Source: Aralia elata
Lineage: Eukaryota > Streptophyta > Magnoliopsida > Apiales > Araliaceae
Length of the DNA: 64,000 nt
Assembly (NCBI GenBank): GCA_034770075.1
Contig: CM068382.1
Coordinates: forward strand, 16,920,616-16,984,615
Direction of reading: 5' to 3'
Positions 1-13,355 of the stretch are shown here, piece by piece (position 1 is the stretch's first letter; every line of letters begins with the position of its first letter). Under the pieces are notes generated by a model, which was given only the letters and a program-made list of their open reading frames with translations, had not been told where the DNA came from and searched no databases. The position numbers were made by a program, and so were the translations under genes.

Positions 1-116
1 AATCCATAGTTGCTTAACAAGTACTTGTTCAGCAACAAAACCCCAATGTTCGATGAGTACCACGACGCCACGAGCCCGATTGTGAACAATCGGCTCGAGC
101 TCTTCATTGCTGACAT
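1..116 (-). CDS. UUAT1-like nucleotide-sugar transporter, first exon (partial)
   Basis: The minus strand from the ATG at 116-114 reads into a peptide starting MSAMKSSSRLFTIGLVASW and continuing through SWYSSNIGVLLLNKYLLSNY to the window edge. This Ser-Asn-Ile-Gly-Val-Leu-Leu-Leu-Asn-Lys-Tyr block is the N-terminus of the plant nucleotide-sugar/triose-phosphate transporter family (NST-KT group, UUAT1-like). These are ten-helix Golgi antiporters that import UDP-uronic acids or related sugars for cell-wall polysaccharide synthesis. Only 38 residues, covering the cytosolic tail and first membrane helix, are present, so substrate cannot be predicted. The leader just upstream of the ATG is a GGTTA-type pentanucleotide repeat (about 119-145). 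The family call is firm; the subgroup is likely but rests on a short match. Confidence 0.75.
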   Translation of the reverse strand, partial: MSAMKSSSRLFTIGLVASWYSSNIGVLLLNKYLLSNYG

Positions 117-669
117 TTAATCTAACCTAACCTAACCTAATTTAATCTAATCTAATTCAATTCAATTTCTCTATCTAAGCTAGGGCTTTGAAACAAAAAG
201 AGGGGGAAACGAAGAAGCAGAATTATACTATAGAATAACAGCTTATTGATCTGCTAGATTTGGCAAAAAGGATTGAATCTGAGGAGAAAGACGGCATTGT
301 TGAATCTAGAGAGAGAAAGAAATCATGGAGTTTTTTGGGTTTCTTCTGCAACAGGGGGAGGAGAGAGAAATAAGAGATTTGAAAGGGAGGAGGCAAATAG
401 GAATTGGAGGCGACTGGTTTAATTTAATTTAATTTAATTACAGGGATTAGGGAGAGTATAATTAATTATTACTTTATTAGTATTGACTACTTTTATTAAA
501 TTTGATGAGTTTCTTTGGAAAATACTAATTGTGTTGACTTTCAAGATTTCTTAAACGGTAGTACCTTTGATTTGAACTCATCCGTATTTTAAATTAAAAT
601 TTGATTCTTATTATTATTTTTTAATTGAAATAAAAATTATAATTTTAGATTGTAGCAAATAATAAGAAT
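117..669. promoter_or_regulatory. 5' leader and upstream region of the transporter gene
   Basis: This stretch lies upstream of the minus-strand transporter start. It holds a CTAACCTAAC-type repeat at about 119-145, purine-rich leader-like sequence to about 400, and an AATTT repeat at 421-437. I see no coding sequence. Leader and promoter boundaries cannot be fixed from sequence. Confidence 0.4.
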
Positions 670-838
670 GGGTGTCTTTAGGGTACATGTTAAACACACG
701 ATTCAAAAGAATATTCTCTTGAACTGTGTGCATATTCTCTTGAACTTAGTGCAAATATAGAAATCAAGAGAATATACACACAGTTTAAGAGAATATTTTC
801 TTGAATTATTTGTTTAACATGTGCACTAAGAGCACATC
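670..838. repeat. MULE-type palindromic MITE, copy 1
   Basis: The two halves are inverted copies: a left arm with ACATGTTAAACACACGATTC pairs with a right arm ending in a TTTAACATGTGC block. Internal arms contain AGAATATTCTCTTGAACTGT and its inverse. A second copy of the same palindrome is at 51000-51194, where a 9-bp target duplication is visible. No clear target duplication is visible here, so the ends are approximate. Confidence 0.65.
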
Positions 839-2201
839 ATGCATACGATTTTTAAACTGCTGACGAGAATGTACTCAATAATGGAAGCTTATGTTAATAA
901 TTTGATTGTAAATTAATAATCTAATTGTCATATTTTGATTTATATTTTATTATGATCAATAAAATAATAAAACCTTATCTTAATATCTGGTTGTAAAATA
1001 ATAACTTGATTGTCATAATTTGATAGGGAAAAACTTGAAATATGATTGTCATAATTTGCTTGTGAATGTTCATATAACTTATTTATAAATTTGCTATTGA
1101 TAGTGATGACACTCTCTCAAACATTTACAATTTTGCAAGCGGTTTCAGTTATGAAATCGGTTCTTACTCTCTCCTAATTGATACTGCAACACAAAGGTTG
1201 AATCTAATATTGAACAACCGATCATTTAAACATTTAATTAACTTGTCAAAAAAAAAAAACTAAAAAAGGATTCTATAATCATCAATCAAACCTCCAGGCA
1301 AATTGATTCTTCAAACAAATGGTTAGAGAAAAAAAATAGAAACGTATTGTTTTAACCAAGTACTAATTTAAGCAAAATATGCTTGTTTATTGGGGAACTT
1401 AACAAAGTAATGGTCTAATATGCAAGTAAAGCTCCCCTTTCCTCTCTCTATCCCCAAAGACTTGACTCAACAATCAACATATTCATGTTTTCCTTCATTT
1501 CTGGAGACACCTTTGCATCATAATTTTTAAAAATAATTTGGTAAGCTCAAATCAAATAATTTTCTCAGGAGGAAGTGTTATTAGAGAAAAAAGAAGAAAA
1601 ATATTTGGAAAAAAGTACACTGTCCTAATAAAGGACAGCCCTCCAATTCTTATCAGCCATCTGAATCAGAAATATTGGAGATGGTTAACTGTTAAACAAA
1701 TTATCCAACAAATATCATAACCATTCAAACGTTTTAAATAGAACTCCGAGGAGAAATGTGAGAAAGCTGAATACCACTAAACAATTTTTTCTACAGATGT
1801 TGCAGCAAAAACTGTATAATTGATATACAGTGTTTTCCAAATCGAAACTAGTCTAAGCACTCAATACATTACGACTAAATTTAGGTAATAGCAGTATTAA
1901 GAGCATTATAAAGCCAGAAGCAATTATCACTCTGGAGTCTGAACTTGTTTTTCTGTAATCCCCAAAAGTCCACTAATCAAACCATCTTTCGAACATTTTC
2001 AACCAAGTCGTGTAGAACTCTGGTATCCGCAATGGTAGACTCCATTTTACTATAATATCATGCGATCAAATTTAGTTAAATGTAGTATTGTATTGAATAT
2101 GCAAGACAAAAAGACCAAAATCAAACAAAAAAGCCTAATGACCTCAAATTAGAGAACCAGTGTTCGTTTCGGATCCTGTTAGCTTGTTCAAAATTTCTTC
2201 T
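839..2201. other. Intergenic DNA and probable HisRS 3' UTR
   Basis: No coding exon, RNA gene or complete transposon is recognisable. The short open frame at 1538-1720 has no family resemblance. The last few hundred bases before 2202 are the expected position of the histidyl-tRNA synthetase 3' UTR, but I see no decisive polyadenylation signal. Confidence 0.4.
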
Positions 2202-4766
2202 TCAGGGTAAAACGCTGCTCAATCGTTTTTGAAGCTCCTCTATAAATTTAATTCTAGGGACTTCCTCCTCTTTATTGGCTACCACATCTTTTAATTTTAC
2301 GATCCCTTCATTAAGTTCGCGCTCACCAACAATTACCATCCATGGGATCCTTGAATCTTTTGCACGATCAATGTGCTTCATCACTCTTTTGTTTAACAGG
2401 TACTCTGCTTTCAATTTGGCAGCCCAACATTCACTTACCAGTTCAGAAGCTAGCGATAGATCATCCCCCAGAATGCTGACCAGGATCTGTGTTTCAGTAG
2501 CTCGAACAACCTGTCAATCAATAAATAATTTAATTGAAAGGGTACATGACATTTCACTACTACTACTTGAGAAGTAATAACATTTCACTACTACTACTTG
2601 AGAAATAATAACATTTCATTACTACTACTTGAGAAGTAATAAAAACTTGAAACCAAGTACAAAAAGAGTCGAATAAACAAAGCAGCAAGAAGATGCAGAT
2701 GAAGCTGTATATGAAAGGGTGCTATTGTAAAACCCAAAAAGCTTCATGTAAGTTTGAAACACCACTAACATGGAAATAGCAGCAGGTACATAAAGTAGAG
2801 AGCGATATACAGAGAGAGGAATAGAAATCACTTAGCAGGGAGAACGATTTTGCTTAGAGAGAAACTTCTTGAGAATGCACGACTGCTAGTCTTTCAATGG
2901 GGGAAAAATCTTAGATTTCCTTGGAGAAAGAAAAGTCAATTATTACAGAGAGAAAATGACAACAAATTTAAATATTCGAAACCAGGAACTCCATTTAATT
3001 GAGTTGTTGTAGATTTTTGAGAGAATTATAATATACATTGTAAGTACCTCACTGAAATTCAAATAAATACTAAAAACTGAGAAAACAGATAAATAATACG
3101 GTCGAGGGTAAATACTGAGACGTGGAAGAGACATCCCATGAGTTGTGCAAACAAGTCATGGCACTGGAAATCAGAAAACAAATGGAGAAAAGGATAAATC
3201 TGTTTTGGCAAGAGTGAGCCTTATTAGTAGTAGATTTCGGTATGACAAGGAGTATAAGATATTCCAGAGACAACAAATCACTGTCGGGTTTGACCCTTGA
3301 CAAGTGCCCATCGATTACCATTTACCGGAAATTCATCGTTGGAAATGGTAAAACCAACTGGTGATACCTCAAAAAAGCCAAACCAAATGAATATCAATGT
3401 CATCAATACTGGAGGCAATGGTGCTGGCACATCCTAAGCCCAAATTTAACTGACAATGCAAACCCATGATTCATAGCCCAAGCAGAGACATTTCTATACC
3501 TATAGTGGATATGGCCACGGTGAAGCATTTTGGCCCCTAAAAGCTCAAAATGTTATAAAGCAAGCTTGTGACTTACAAAGTGCCTCTTCAAATATCATTT
3601 ATTTGACTCTGCCAATCAGACAATATTGACACCCAGATCTTGTCAAGTCCAAATGACTAGTTACCCTCAATACCCAATGAACCTCTGTTGATCTAGAATC
3701 CCAGTTACTAAACATAATCAATATATTATATAATGGTCGTAAAAAAAGAGCCCCATGTTTGCTCTCACGAAATCGAGCATTCTCATAAACTTCAATATTT
3801 TTAAACATCTTCTATTCATACAAAAAAAATACATAAATCTAATAAACTTCTTTCTTTTATATTATATTTCCATCTTATGTAGAGTCCAAAATAATTAAAC
3901 AATCTACCATCTATAACTTAATGCAATATAATATTAATAACCATTAATAATATGAATGTAGATCATAATATTTTTTGCTATCTTCCCTTTTATTCTCTAT
4001 TTTAATAAATACCACCTCATTTCATTGCACAATACTATGTTTTCTTTTTTCAATTGAGGTCAGTTAGTAAGTCTTTAATTATCTAAATAAAGTTCTTGCT
4101 AACATAAACATAATTAAATATAAAAGTATATCAAATATATATAAAGATTTTAATATATTATTATAAATCAAAATGTACATAATTTTATTCATTGTAACAT
4201 ATATTGTTACAGATAAAGTGTATATTATATATTAAGAAGCGGAATTTGTCCTCTATCAATTTTTTATTAAATTCGAAACGATACTCATACACCTCTTTAG
4301 TGAATAAAACTTTATAACTTCGTATAAAATAGCTTTAAATAATAAATTAAAAATTTGATCTATATCATTAGATGGTAAAAACAATTAGAATGTATTCACA
4401 GTTCACATATAATTATTTAAAAAAGTCTATAATCCCAACAATTAATATATATATATATATATAAAGATTAGAACAAGTTGTAATAAGTATTTATTGATAA
4501 TTCTTTAGGTACATAAGATATTCTACAACAAAATAAAACATTATATATTGATAGTTATAATATATGAGGAAAAAAAAATCTAATGTTATGTCTGAGCTAA
4601 GCTTGACTAAGGCTACTTAATAAAAACGATGTACTTTTACACCTTTAGGGTTAAGTATTTCATTTTAGAGTTTTATTTAAAAAGAAATTAATTATATATT
4701 TTAAGCAAAACTATGTCATTTCATTGTGCTAACTTGGCTAAAGCATGCCTTAAAGTTTATTTTTCC

Positions 4767-4813
<47 letters not shown>

Positions 4814-7800
4814 GGAAGAAGTGGGCACAAATACTTAAAAAAAATAATTTATTTTTCAAAAAATTTCACAAAATTTCAAGTAAATATCAATAATAATAAC
4901 TGGCACACCGATGAAATATTCAATCCAAAATAGATTAAAAAATCATATTAAACAGTTAATGTAATTTACTTATATATTAAAGTTAATTCACTTACATTCT
5001 TATATAAATATCATGTATTTCAAATCATTTTGAAGTAAAGGAGTTGTATAAATAATGATTAACAAAAGTTTATTTTGTTGCAAGTATTTAATGTTATTAT
5101 CATAATTTATTAATAATAATTTTTTCTATAAAAATGCATATTAAAACAGTATGTGCCTTGCACGGGAATTATACTATTCTTTATAATCAGCTTAATCCAC
5201 AATCTCTTGACAACCATTTATTTGGTACTGCCGTACTGGTATGAATGCCCTTGCAAGGCAAAGGCATTTTTTTCCCTTATTTGATTATATATTTTAATAA
5301 AAAAAATCGTATATTATATAAAAGTAATTAGTAATTAGTAATTACACAATATTATATTCTTATGCACTTTAAAAATTTTAAGAATTATTACATATACTTT
5401 TGTCACAAAGCTCCATCAATATCAAACACAATACTCTCCCTGTTTCAAAATATAAAATTATAATTGATTTGTTGAAAATTAATTTGAGACATTTCAAATT
5501 TTAAATTGATATGACGTTACAACAATTAAATATATCCTTAGTTATATTTTTATAGATAATTACATACTAAAATTAAATAAATTTGTATCAATTTTGAGTT
5601 TAAAAATGTTCAAATAAAAATCAAAATGTCAATAATAATCTTATTTTGAAACATAATGAGTATATAAAATTAACTAACAATCTCATAATAATAAAATCTT
5701 GCATATTATTCCCTCCGTCCCAAATTAATTGCATTTCTATGACTTTTTAAAGTCAAATTGACTATTTTTAAAACTAATCTTTTTATTATTTTTGCTAACA
5801 TATAGGTGAAGATATTATAAACAAAAGAAAGTATATACAATTTATTACTAATTTCAATTTTTATAATTTTAGAAATATATTTATATATGCTTAATTATTA
5901 ATTTTAAAAATAGTCAATTTGACTTTAAAAAGTCCTAGAAAAGCAATTAATTTGGGACGGAGGGAGTATAAAATTTTAAAGATTTAGATAATGAATATAT
6001 AAATCTACACAAAAAGAAAAGTAAAAAAATGGAGGAGATAATGTAAGTTGTTAATATGATAAGTATGCTTTAGTTTTTGGATAAAATTTTGAGTTTATTT
6101 TCATTAATAACTCGAAAAAAAATCTATTTTCTGAGTCAACTCATGACCAATAAAAAAAACCCACTTAACTCAGCCAAACTTTTTTGGATGTTCTTATTAT
6201 ATATAGATTGGTTTAGCTCAGTGTTACCAAGGTGTTACCAAAAAAGGCTTATTATATATAGTATAGATTGGTTTAGCTCAGTGTTACCAAGGTGTTACCA
6301 AAAAAGGCCAACATGTTAGCGAATTGAGTTTAGGTACGAACATTCCAAAACATGAAACACTTTTGTTCCAAACCATTAAATTTAGTGATCTAAACTTCTT
6401 TTTCTATTTAATAATTCCACAAGAATGATTGTAACTATGCTTTATGATTTTTCAAATGAGGGGCATCTTTATTTATTCACTAGGCCTTATGAACAATGGC
6501 TAGGATCAAATCTAATGGAAGACTAAGATCGACTATGTATAACATTCCTACAAATATTTACAAGCTTAGTTGTCACATAGATAAATTGAGAACGTTCTAT
6601 CAAAAACCCTATTATTTATAAGAAAATTCTAAAAAAATATCAATTACTGTCACCAAGTGAACATCTTGTGGGGGTCCAATAATAGTAATGTGGTGTAGCC
6701 TCTTGAAAATGCATATGTGGGCGTCCAGATTTAACTATATGTTTAGGAAAGTTATCCTAACATACAACGTTTAAAATAAACATATTTCGTACCAAAATAC
6801 TCTAAGAAACCTACCCCTTATCGTACTCCGTACCATGACATGTGACGTTTTCCGTTCATGTTTTCATTACACGTACCGAATCGAACCGCAATCCGGGTAA
6901 CATTGGTTTAGCTTCAATGTCCACATCCTTGTCACTTAAGAGGATGATTACACACCATTTTGGACTCTAGCAACAGCCCAAGAATCCAAAATTGTACCAC
7001 CAAACCTTAGTTAATGAACCTCCCACCTTACCCAATGCTTCTAAGGCTGTGAATTAAAGAACTCCCAAGGAAAGGAAAAGAACACTAGCAAGAAGAAATA
7101 TTGTGGCTCAAAGGACAAAGAAAACTACTAAGACTACTACCGTGGAGGCAGAACTCTGAGGTTCAGTGACGAAATTAACTCAGTCAAGCCATGTTCAAGA
7201 TATATAGTTCAGCAAAAGTAAGGAACATACATAGCATTAGTCTCGGATCAAATATTTTCCACAAGACTACAACACAACGGCATCATCTCAAAATATTTCA
7301 TGCTAACATACCTGGTTCTGATCCTTCTGAAGCTGCTCCATTATCGTAAATACTCTTTCTATTCCTAAACTGACTCCAACAGAAGGAACCTGCTTTGTAC
7401 CAAACATCCCTATTAGTTTGTCATAACGCCCGCCAGCTGCAATTGAGCCAACCTGAGGAAAATGGAAGTTACGTTACGTCAGCCACATTATAGTTTGCAA
7501 TTTGCAGTCACATATTATGTAAAAAAGAAGAGAAAGGGGGAAGAAGGGGGTAATTGTTATATGGCTTAGTTTATTGCCTCACATAACACCTTAATTACAT
7601 GAGGGAAATGTATAGAAAAACAATATAGAGGGGAACACATGCTACCATTTGATTTCGTTATAGGATTTGAGCAAGTCAACTACAGAATGAAACTTCATCG
7701 ACAGTTCAGCCCCTACGGAATTTATCTGGTCATCTCATTACATTATATGTTGACCCTCTATGCAAATAGGGCCATGGTGAGCAGATAAGGGGGAGGTTTA

Positions 7801-10800
7801 CATCGTTAAAGTACAATAGACAGCAACATGTAAGACATTCTGCATCTAATTTGGCAGCAAAAACTATAGCCAATTAGTTCCAGACTTTAGTTCCAGACTC
7901 TGAATGATCTAACAAACTCTTAGCTTACCAAGAAAACATACGATTATACTCCCTCCATTCCAAATATAAGATTTAAAGACACAAGTGCATGGATGCTTAC
8001 TCATTCTTATTGTCTTGGGATGCCAAGGCTGAATAAAAAAAGTAAAGGGAAAATCCGTTGTAAGATAGAAGTCTACCTGTGTAGCCCCTTTAAAAACAGC
8101 TTCATATATGACTCCAGTATAATAATCAAGACCTCTTGCCAGACTCAGATCAAGTACCACTTTGTCAATACATTTTGCCTTCTCCAAAGCTTTGAATAAA
8201 ATTTCTAACTCGTTCAATGCCTGTAGTGATGCACTGTTCTCTACAAACTTGCTGCCCGCCTGTTTAAGCTCAAATAATAATTCCAAAGGACGTCCTCTTT
8301 GCTTCACAAAAGTACCAATCTTATCCGCTGTCTCAATGTTTAAGCCCTTCTCCTCCACCTAGCATACAACACAACAAGGGTTATCACCAAACACTATCCC
8401 CTAATTTGCAGGAAAAAAACTATAAATCAACAAAAGATGCATCACTCACCATCTCCTTTTTTATCTGCTCAAATGATTGCTTGTCTAACTTGTCAATACT
8501 TGAACAGATAGTTCTGAACTTTTCTGGTGGCACTCCACATATATCCAACATTCCATCGAGTAACTTCCGATGATTAAGCTTTACCTGTTGACAAAAGAAT
8601 AAAGAAGAAATTTAATCAAGAGGAAATAAAACCCAAAGCCATACGTTAAATTTTCATTGACCAGATAGGATAAGCAAATTTCCTCAGTCATTCCAGATTT
8701 GCAATCAATTAGTGTCTATTCGGCAGAGCAGTTTGGTGGCACAAAAGCACCTTGATTATTATTACTATTATTTTGAGTGTTTGATAATATTATATAAGTG
8801 CTTTAACAGCAAAGGGAATAAGTTAAAATTTGATGTTTGTTAAATTGCTTTTGCATTTAAATTCAAAAAATTACGTAAGTGAACCCATACGTATCTTTGA
8901 AAAGTGCTTGTACAATTGTTTACAAAACAAGAATTGATTTTTTCCAAAAGAACTCTTTCTACAACTCGACTAGTAAAGGCCCTTTACCAAAACCCAAACC
9001 TATGTCAAATGAACCCTTAATAGACAACCCCAAATGGAATAATCTTATTTTAGCTGACTGAAGTAATTGCAAAATAACACTAACATATGAAGAGTGAAAT
9101 TAAATCTGATACTTCTAAGTTCTTGTTAAAAGAAAACATCAAATCACAAATCAGTGATATTGGAGAGGATAAAATATACAATTAAACGATAAATATAGCC
9201 TTTTTAGATAGAAATATAATCACGGTGAGAAATAGTAAGTCTAATATGACATAATTTCACTAAATGGAGTTAATAGTAGTTATGCAGAAATATTACCTCA
9301 TAATCCCCAATGTTTAACTCATCCAACAGTTCGGTCAAAATCTTTATGACTTCAAAGTCAGGTCCCATAGTTTCAAATTGACCAGCAATATCAAAATCAC
9401 ATTGGTAGAATTCACGGTATCTTCCCTTGGACGGATTGTCCCTTCTGTACACCTTTGCTATTTGATACCTTTTAAATGATGTTAGACCGTTCATAGCAAC
9501 ATATCTAGCAAAGGGGACCGTTAGGTCATAACGAAGGGAACAAAGCTCTCCACCCTGTAAAAAATTAAATGATGAGTTTCATAAATCAATTCCATCATAT
9601 CTTCGAGAATAAAATAGTACTCCCTCTGTTCCATACACACACACACACACACACAAAAAGTAGTCCCATTTGTCAAAAAAATTGGGCCAAAAAAAGAATC
9701 CTATTTATTTTGATGGTGGTATGAAATGACACATTTTCTTCAAGTTTATCATCACAAATTCATTATCATGCCATCACTAATAAACTAAACACACAATAAA
9801 TTTAGGGGTAAATTAGAACAAAATATATCCTTTAAGTTTGTAATTTTTGTATTTGGGACTCGACGTAACATAATTCTCTTCTTAAGGTGGCTTTTTTACT
9901 TTTGGTGTTGGAAACTGCCATTTTAACATGAGATAATCTTCAAGGATATTAGTTCAAATATCAAATAATATTGTATAAGTACTTTAAATTCATAAATATA
10001 AAGTATTTTTCTCGACTTAAATAACATTTGATATTTTACCTGGTCAGCAAGATCATAAATCAACTTTGAATCTTCTCCATATTTGCCCATAAGAGTTTCC
10101 CTCATTTCAAAGGCAGGAGTATCCAAGGCCATGGCACCATGCCTCTTAAAAACCTCAGTTATAATCGAGAATGCTTTCTCTCTTACGGCCATCTGTTCTT
10201 TTGCAAAATCACGAGTACCCTGATTTGTAACAAAGATAAGTCAAACAATAATATAGAATATGTACATTTGTTCAAGTCCTAAAGAACTAACTTTTTGAGT
10301 AATTAATTATAATAAAGAAAAACTTTTTAAGTAAATGGTTAGAAAGAAAAAATAACAATATCACAGATGGCCTGAGTTCATAACATATTAAAAACCATAC
10401 TTGTTTGAACAACCATTGGACGACAAAAGAATAACCAGGTATATGCTTAAGTTTGCCTCTTGTAGAATTAGTTTCCAATTAAGAAACATTATGATAAAGG
10501 AAAGTGTAAAAAACAAGGACAAAAAAAGAAGCAAGAGGGTTATCTTACCCTCAGTTATAAACTTATAACTAGGAAATCACATCAGTAAAACATTCTAAAT
10601 GTTTCCATTCTATTCACCAGAAAGCACTAGAACCATGATAAATTGAACCTAAATCTAACTAGCAAGTACAAGTCTCCCTCACAGGCCGTTCTAACCAATT
10701 TCTAATTACGTAATCTTTACTATCAGGTCTAATGAGGATGCAGTTGTTGATAAGAACATTTAATACAAGAAATAGCGTAGAGCTGTCACAAACAGGACTA

Positions 10801-13355
10801 CCAACTACCAAGGGATGATATGAAAATTGACATTCAGAAAGCCTATGACGAGTTAACTGCAGGTTTTTAATGGACAAACTTGAGAAGTTGCGATGATGAA
10901 TTTCTTCGAGCTATGATTCACTGGATTTATTTATGTGTTCAAACACCTTGGCTCCTTTGAGAGAGCTAATTGGGACGGTATAAAAGAGATGTATGATCAC
11001 AAAGATGCCTGGGCCTGGCAGACAGAGATTACCCATGCGGTACAGAAGTTTGAGGGTAAAATGTTCCTTGTTTGAATAAACAAACCTTTGCAATGAGAGA
11101 TAACAGCCTATGGCTGCAAAATAGCACAAGGCTAAGGGTCTTTAAGCATCACCAAAATAATTGGCAGAGTCAGAGTGAACGCTTTTTGAAGCTAAAGACT
11201 GGGAGGGGCGCTACAAAATAATAAGATAACTAGTAGACTTGTAAACATTGGGGAGTTACTGTTGAAGTCTTTTATATGACCTAATCGGAGAAAATTAAAT
11301 TTTAATTTAGTTGGCTATAGTTAAGTGAGGTTCAAGGGGTATGCTTCGCTTTATTGTACCATTGTTGAAGCCTTCGAAATTACGACAATTACCAAAAGAA
11401 TACAAAAGATAACAGTAACATGAGAATTCAGTAAATGTCAACCATGACGATATTCTGTAATATTACTGAGTGGACTGCAGCACAGATACATGGTCCTAAT
11501 CAATCATATGCTAACATCATATACCAACTATGATTCAATCATTTGATTTTTCTCTGAATATTACTTTTCCAACTTTTTACAGACTCCAAGGGTTATCTTA
11601 AAATTCTTGAAACAGCTCACCGACATATCATAAAGGTTTATATTTAAAATAAAGTTCAACCTTGAGCTAATTTTAAAGGGCTTTCTCAATTTCTACTTGT
11701 TCTTGCAATTTACATCAACTGCAACAGAAATTTTTTCTAGCCAATATCATTGCTGAATTATTTATGTCAACAAGGTATTCAAGAATTTGTGTATGGATCT
11801 AATATATATTTCAATACATAAAAATCATAACACTAGACTATATACTCTTTTTCAGCAGTCTAAATAGGAAAGTATTTGCATGCACTTCAACAGCATAAGA
11901 AATTTAGAATATAAAATTAAAATTAGGAAGAGTAGTACTCCATTTTGTAATAGTAATTACCTTAGGAAGCTTGGGAAGCCTTCTACTTTCATTACTATCG
12001 ACAATATCTTTAATTTTGTCAAGTAGACATTCAAAACCAGGATCCTTTGGGTCCAAGAACGAGAGGAACTGCTGCACCAATTTCTCCATTTCTCCAGCTG
12101 TTGTTGTATAGAAAGCCCACAGCCTATCCTTAAGAAATTGCATAAGAGCTGTAGTGCCTTTCCCCATAACAGCCTTATTTTTCTTCTTTTCCTTGTGCTG
12201 CTGCTTCTCATTGGATTTAGCATTACCATCTCCTCCAGAATTTGCTTCCTTCACCTCCACCACATTACTCTTTTGAATGAAGAAATCAGCCCCACCTTGA
12301 CCCTCAACCGAAAGGGAAAGGGAAACAAATGCAGCTGTTGCCTCCCAAGCAAGAATTGTTCTAACAATGTCGGATAGAATATAAATGTCATGGACAGATT
12401 TGAAGTAGTCATCACCATTATCAGCAGCTTGGAAAGAAGTAAACAACTCCTTCAATTTATCACACCCCGGGCATTCCGTGTTGAACATTTCCATGAAACG
12501 AGTACCAAACAAATCGTCATTGTTGTTGCCCAAAGAATCAACAATAAGTTGAGCTCGGCGCCAACTAGACTCACCCAAACTAAGAAGGGTCTTGGCCAAG
12601 GGCAATACAAACACCAAAGTCCCAGTCCCAGTCCTATAAGAGTTCAAAAAGACCCGAGCTTTGGAGTGAAGAGTTCTTGAAACAAACCTTAAAGCGCCAT
12701 GAATCTCCGGAATATCATCGAGATTAGGTGAATTTTGTTGATTCTTACCAAGCAATTTGGAGCCATTGAGGAAGATTTTAAGGTCACTGGCGACACCCAC
12801 CTCGTCTTTATCGGAGGTACCATCGCCGGAATCAATCAAGGAATTGAGGGAAGAAGAGACGATGTCAGCCCTCAACGCCTCACAAGACAAGGGGGCAACG
12901 GCATCAGCAATGGATGACAAGGCGGAGGAGCGGTGGTCCAAAAGGGCACAAATACCGTGTACAGCAGCAGCCGAGCAGTATTCCGCAATTGGGTCTAAAA
13001 TTTTGTAATCCTCATTAGTAATGGAGCTGAAATCCGGCCGATTGAGGATATCCACGAGCCGAGAAGAGGCCGCAGCTGCATTTGGAATTGAAGTGGATGA
13101 TGAGAGGAGGAGGAGCTTGTTTAGGAGGAGAAGAAGAGAAGCCCTGAATTCTTCGGGGGTTAGGTAATTAGGAAGTGAAAATTGGGAATTGGAGACCGAT
13201 TTTGGTGATGGGGTCTTGGTAGAAGGAGAGGACGAAATTTTGGAAGAAGAATCGATGCGCAAGAGAGAAAGGGAATTGGCGACTTCAAATACGGAAGCTG
13301 AAGAGAGAGAAGAGCCTTTGCCACCTAAAGTTATCACTCTCCTACTCTCCATCAT
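2202..13355 (-). CDS. Histidyl-tRNA synthetase, cytosolic type (7 exons)
   Basis: This enzyme charges tRNA-His with histidine in the cytosol. Coding exons on the minus strand are 13355-11961, 10219-10040, 9554-9297, 8584-8450, 8358-8077, 7452-7312 and 2510-2202. All have GT-AG borders and phase-0 joins, giving 899 residues. Residues 1-465 (all of exon 1) are the plant-type extension, starting MMESRRVITLGGKGSS and ending in a Lys-rich linker (KEKKKNK). The class II core starts at exon 2 with KGTRDFAKEQ. Motif 1 lies around DTPAFEMRETLMGKYG, motif 2 around YRRDNPSKGRYREFYQCDFD, HisA is LARGLDYYTGVIYE, HisB is AAGGRYDKLIG and motif 3 is SVGVSLGIERVF. Exon 7 is the anticodon-binding domain. The start is the first ATG of a tandem ATG pair. 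No transit peptide is apparent, which fits the cytosolic isoform. Intron 6 (2511-7311) is unusually long and full of transposons. Confidence 0.95.
2550..2642. repeat. 31-bp minisatellite, three copies
   Basis: Three head-to-tail copies of a 31-bp unit (core ACTACTACTTGAGAAGTAAT) lie just inside HisRS intron 6. Copies differ at one or two positions. Confidence 0.85.
4769..4810. repeat. (TA)n microsatellite
   Basis: An uninterrupted TA dinucleotide run of about 42 bp in HisRS intron 6. Confidence 0.95.
5434..5660. mobile_element. Stowaway-like MITE
   Basis: The left end CTCTCCCTGTTTCAAAATAT and the inverse of the right end (CTCATTATGTTTCAAAATAA) form imperfect terminal inverted repeats. TA dinucleotides flank both sides at 5432-5433 and 5661-5662. 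Size and TIR type fit a Tc1/mariner-derived Stowaway element. It sits in HisRS intron 6. Confidence 0.65.
5709..5966. mobile_element. Stowaway MITE with long TIRs
   Basis: TIRs of more than 60 bp (left TTCCCTCCGTCCCAAATTAA, right inverse CTCCCTCCGTCCCAAATTAA) enclose a 258-bp AT-rich element with TA at both flanks (5707-5708 and 5967-5968). The arms remain nearly identical, so this is among the better preserved Stowaway copies in the window. Confidence 0.88.
6189..6308. repeat. 60-bp tandem duplication
   Basis: Two adjacent copies of a 60-bp unit, each containing GATTGGTTTAGCTCAGTGTT followed by a doubled GGTGTTACCA-type motif. They are in HisRS intron 6, and the second copy is nearly identical to the first. 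Confidence 0.85.
9634..9655. repeat. (CA)n microsatellite
   Basis: A short CA run in HisRS intron 3. It follows a TACTCCCTCTGTTCCATA sequence that looks like a Stowaway end, so the surrounding intron sequence may be a degraded MITE. Confidence 0.8.
10725..10940 (+). mobile_element. LINE (L1-like) reverse transcriptase fragment
   Basis: In HisRS intron 1, antisense to the gene, the plus strand encodes DDMKIDIQKAYDEL at 10816-10857. This matches motif A (K-I/V-D-I/L-Q-K-A-Y-D) of plant LINE reverse transcriptases. A preceding frame gives IRTFNTRNSVE, like the stretch upstream of motif A. A following piece gives RAMIHWIYLCVQTP, like the block after motif A. Stops and frame changes separate them, so it is a dead fragment. 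No poly-A tail or target duplication was found. Confidence 0.6.

Noticed and set aside
8710..9017. Possible TTA-flanked MITE in HisRS intron 4 (TGTCTATTCGGCAG against an inverted GGGTTCATTTGACA)
   Set aside because: The proposed TIRs match too poorly and no family member elsewhere in the window supports it.
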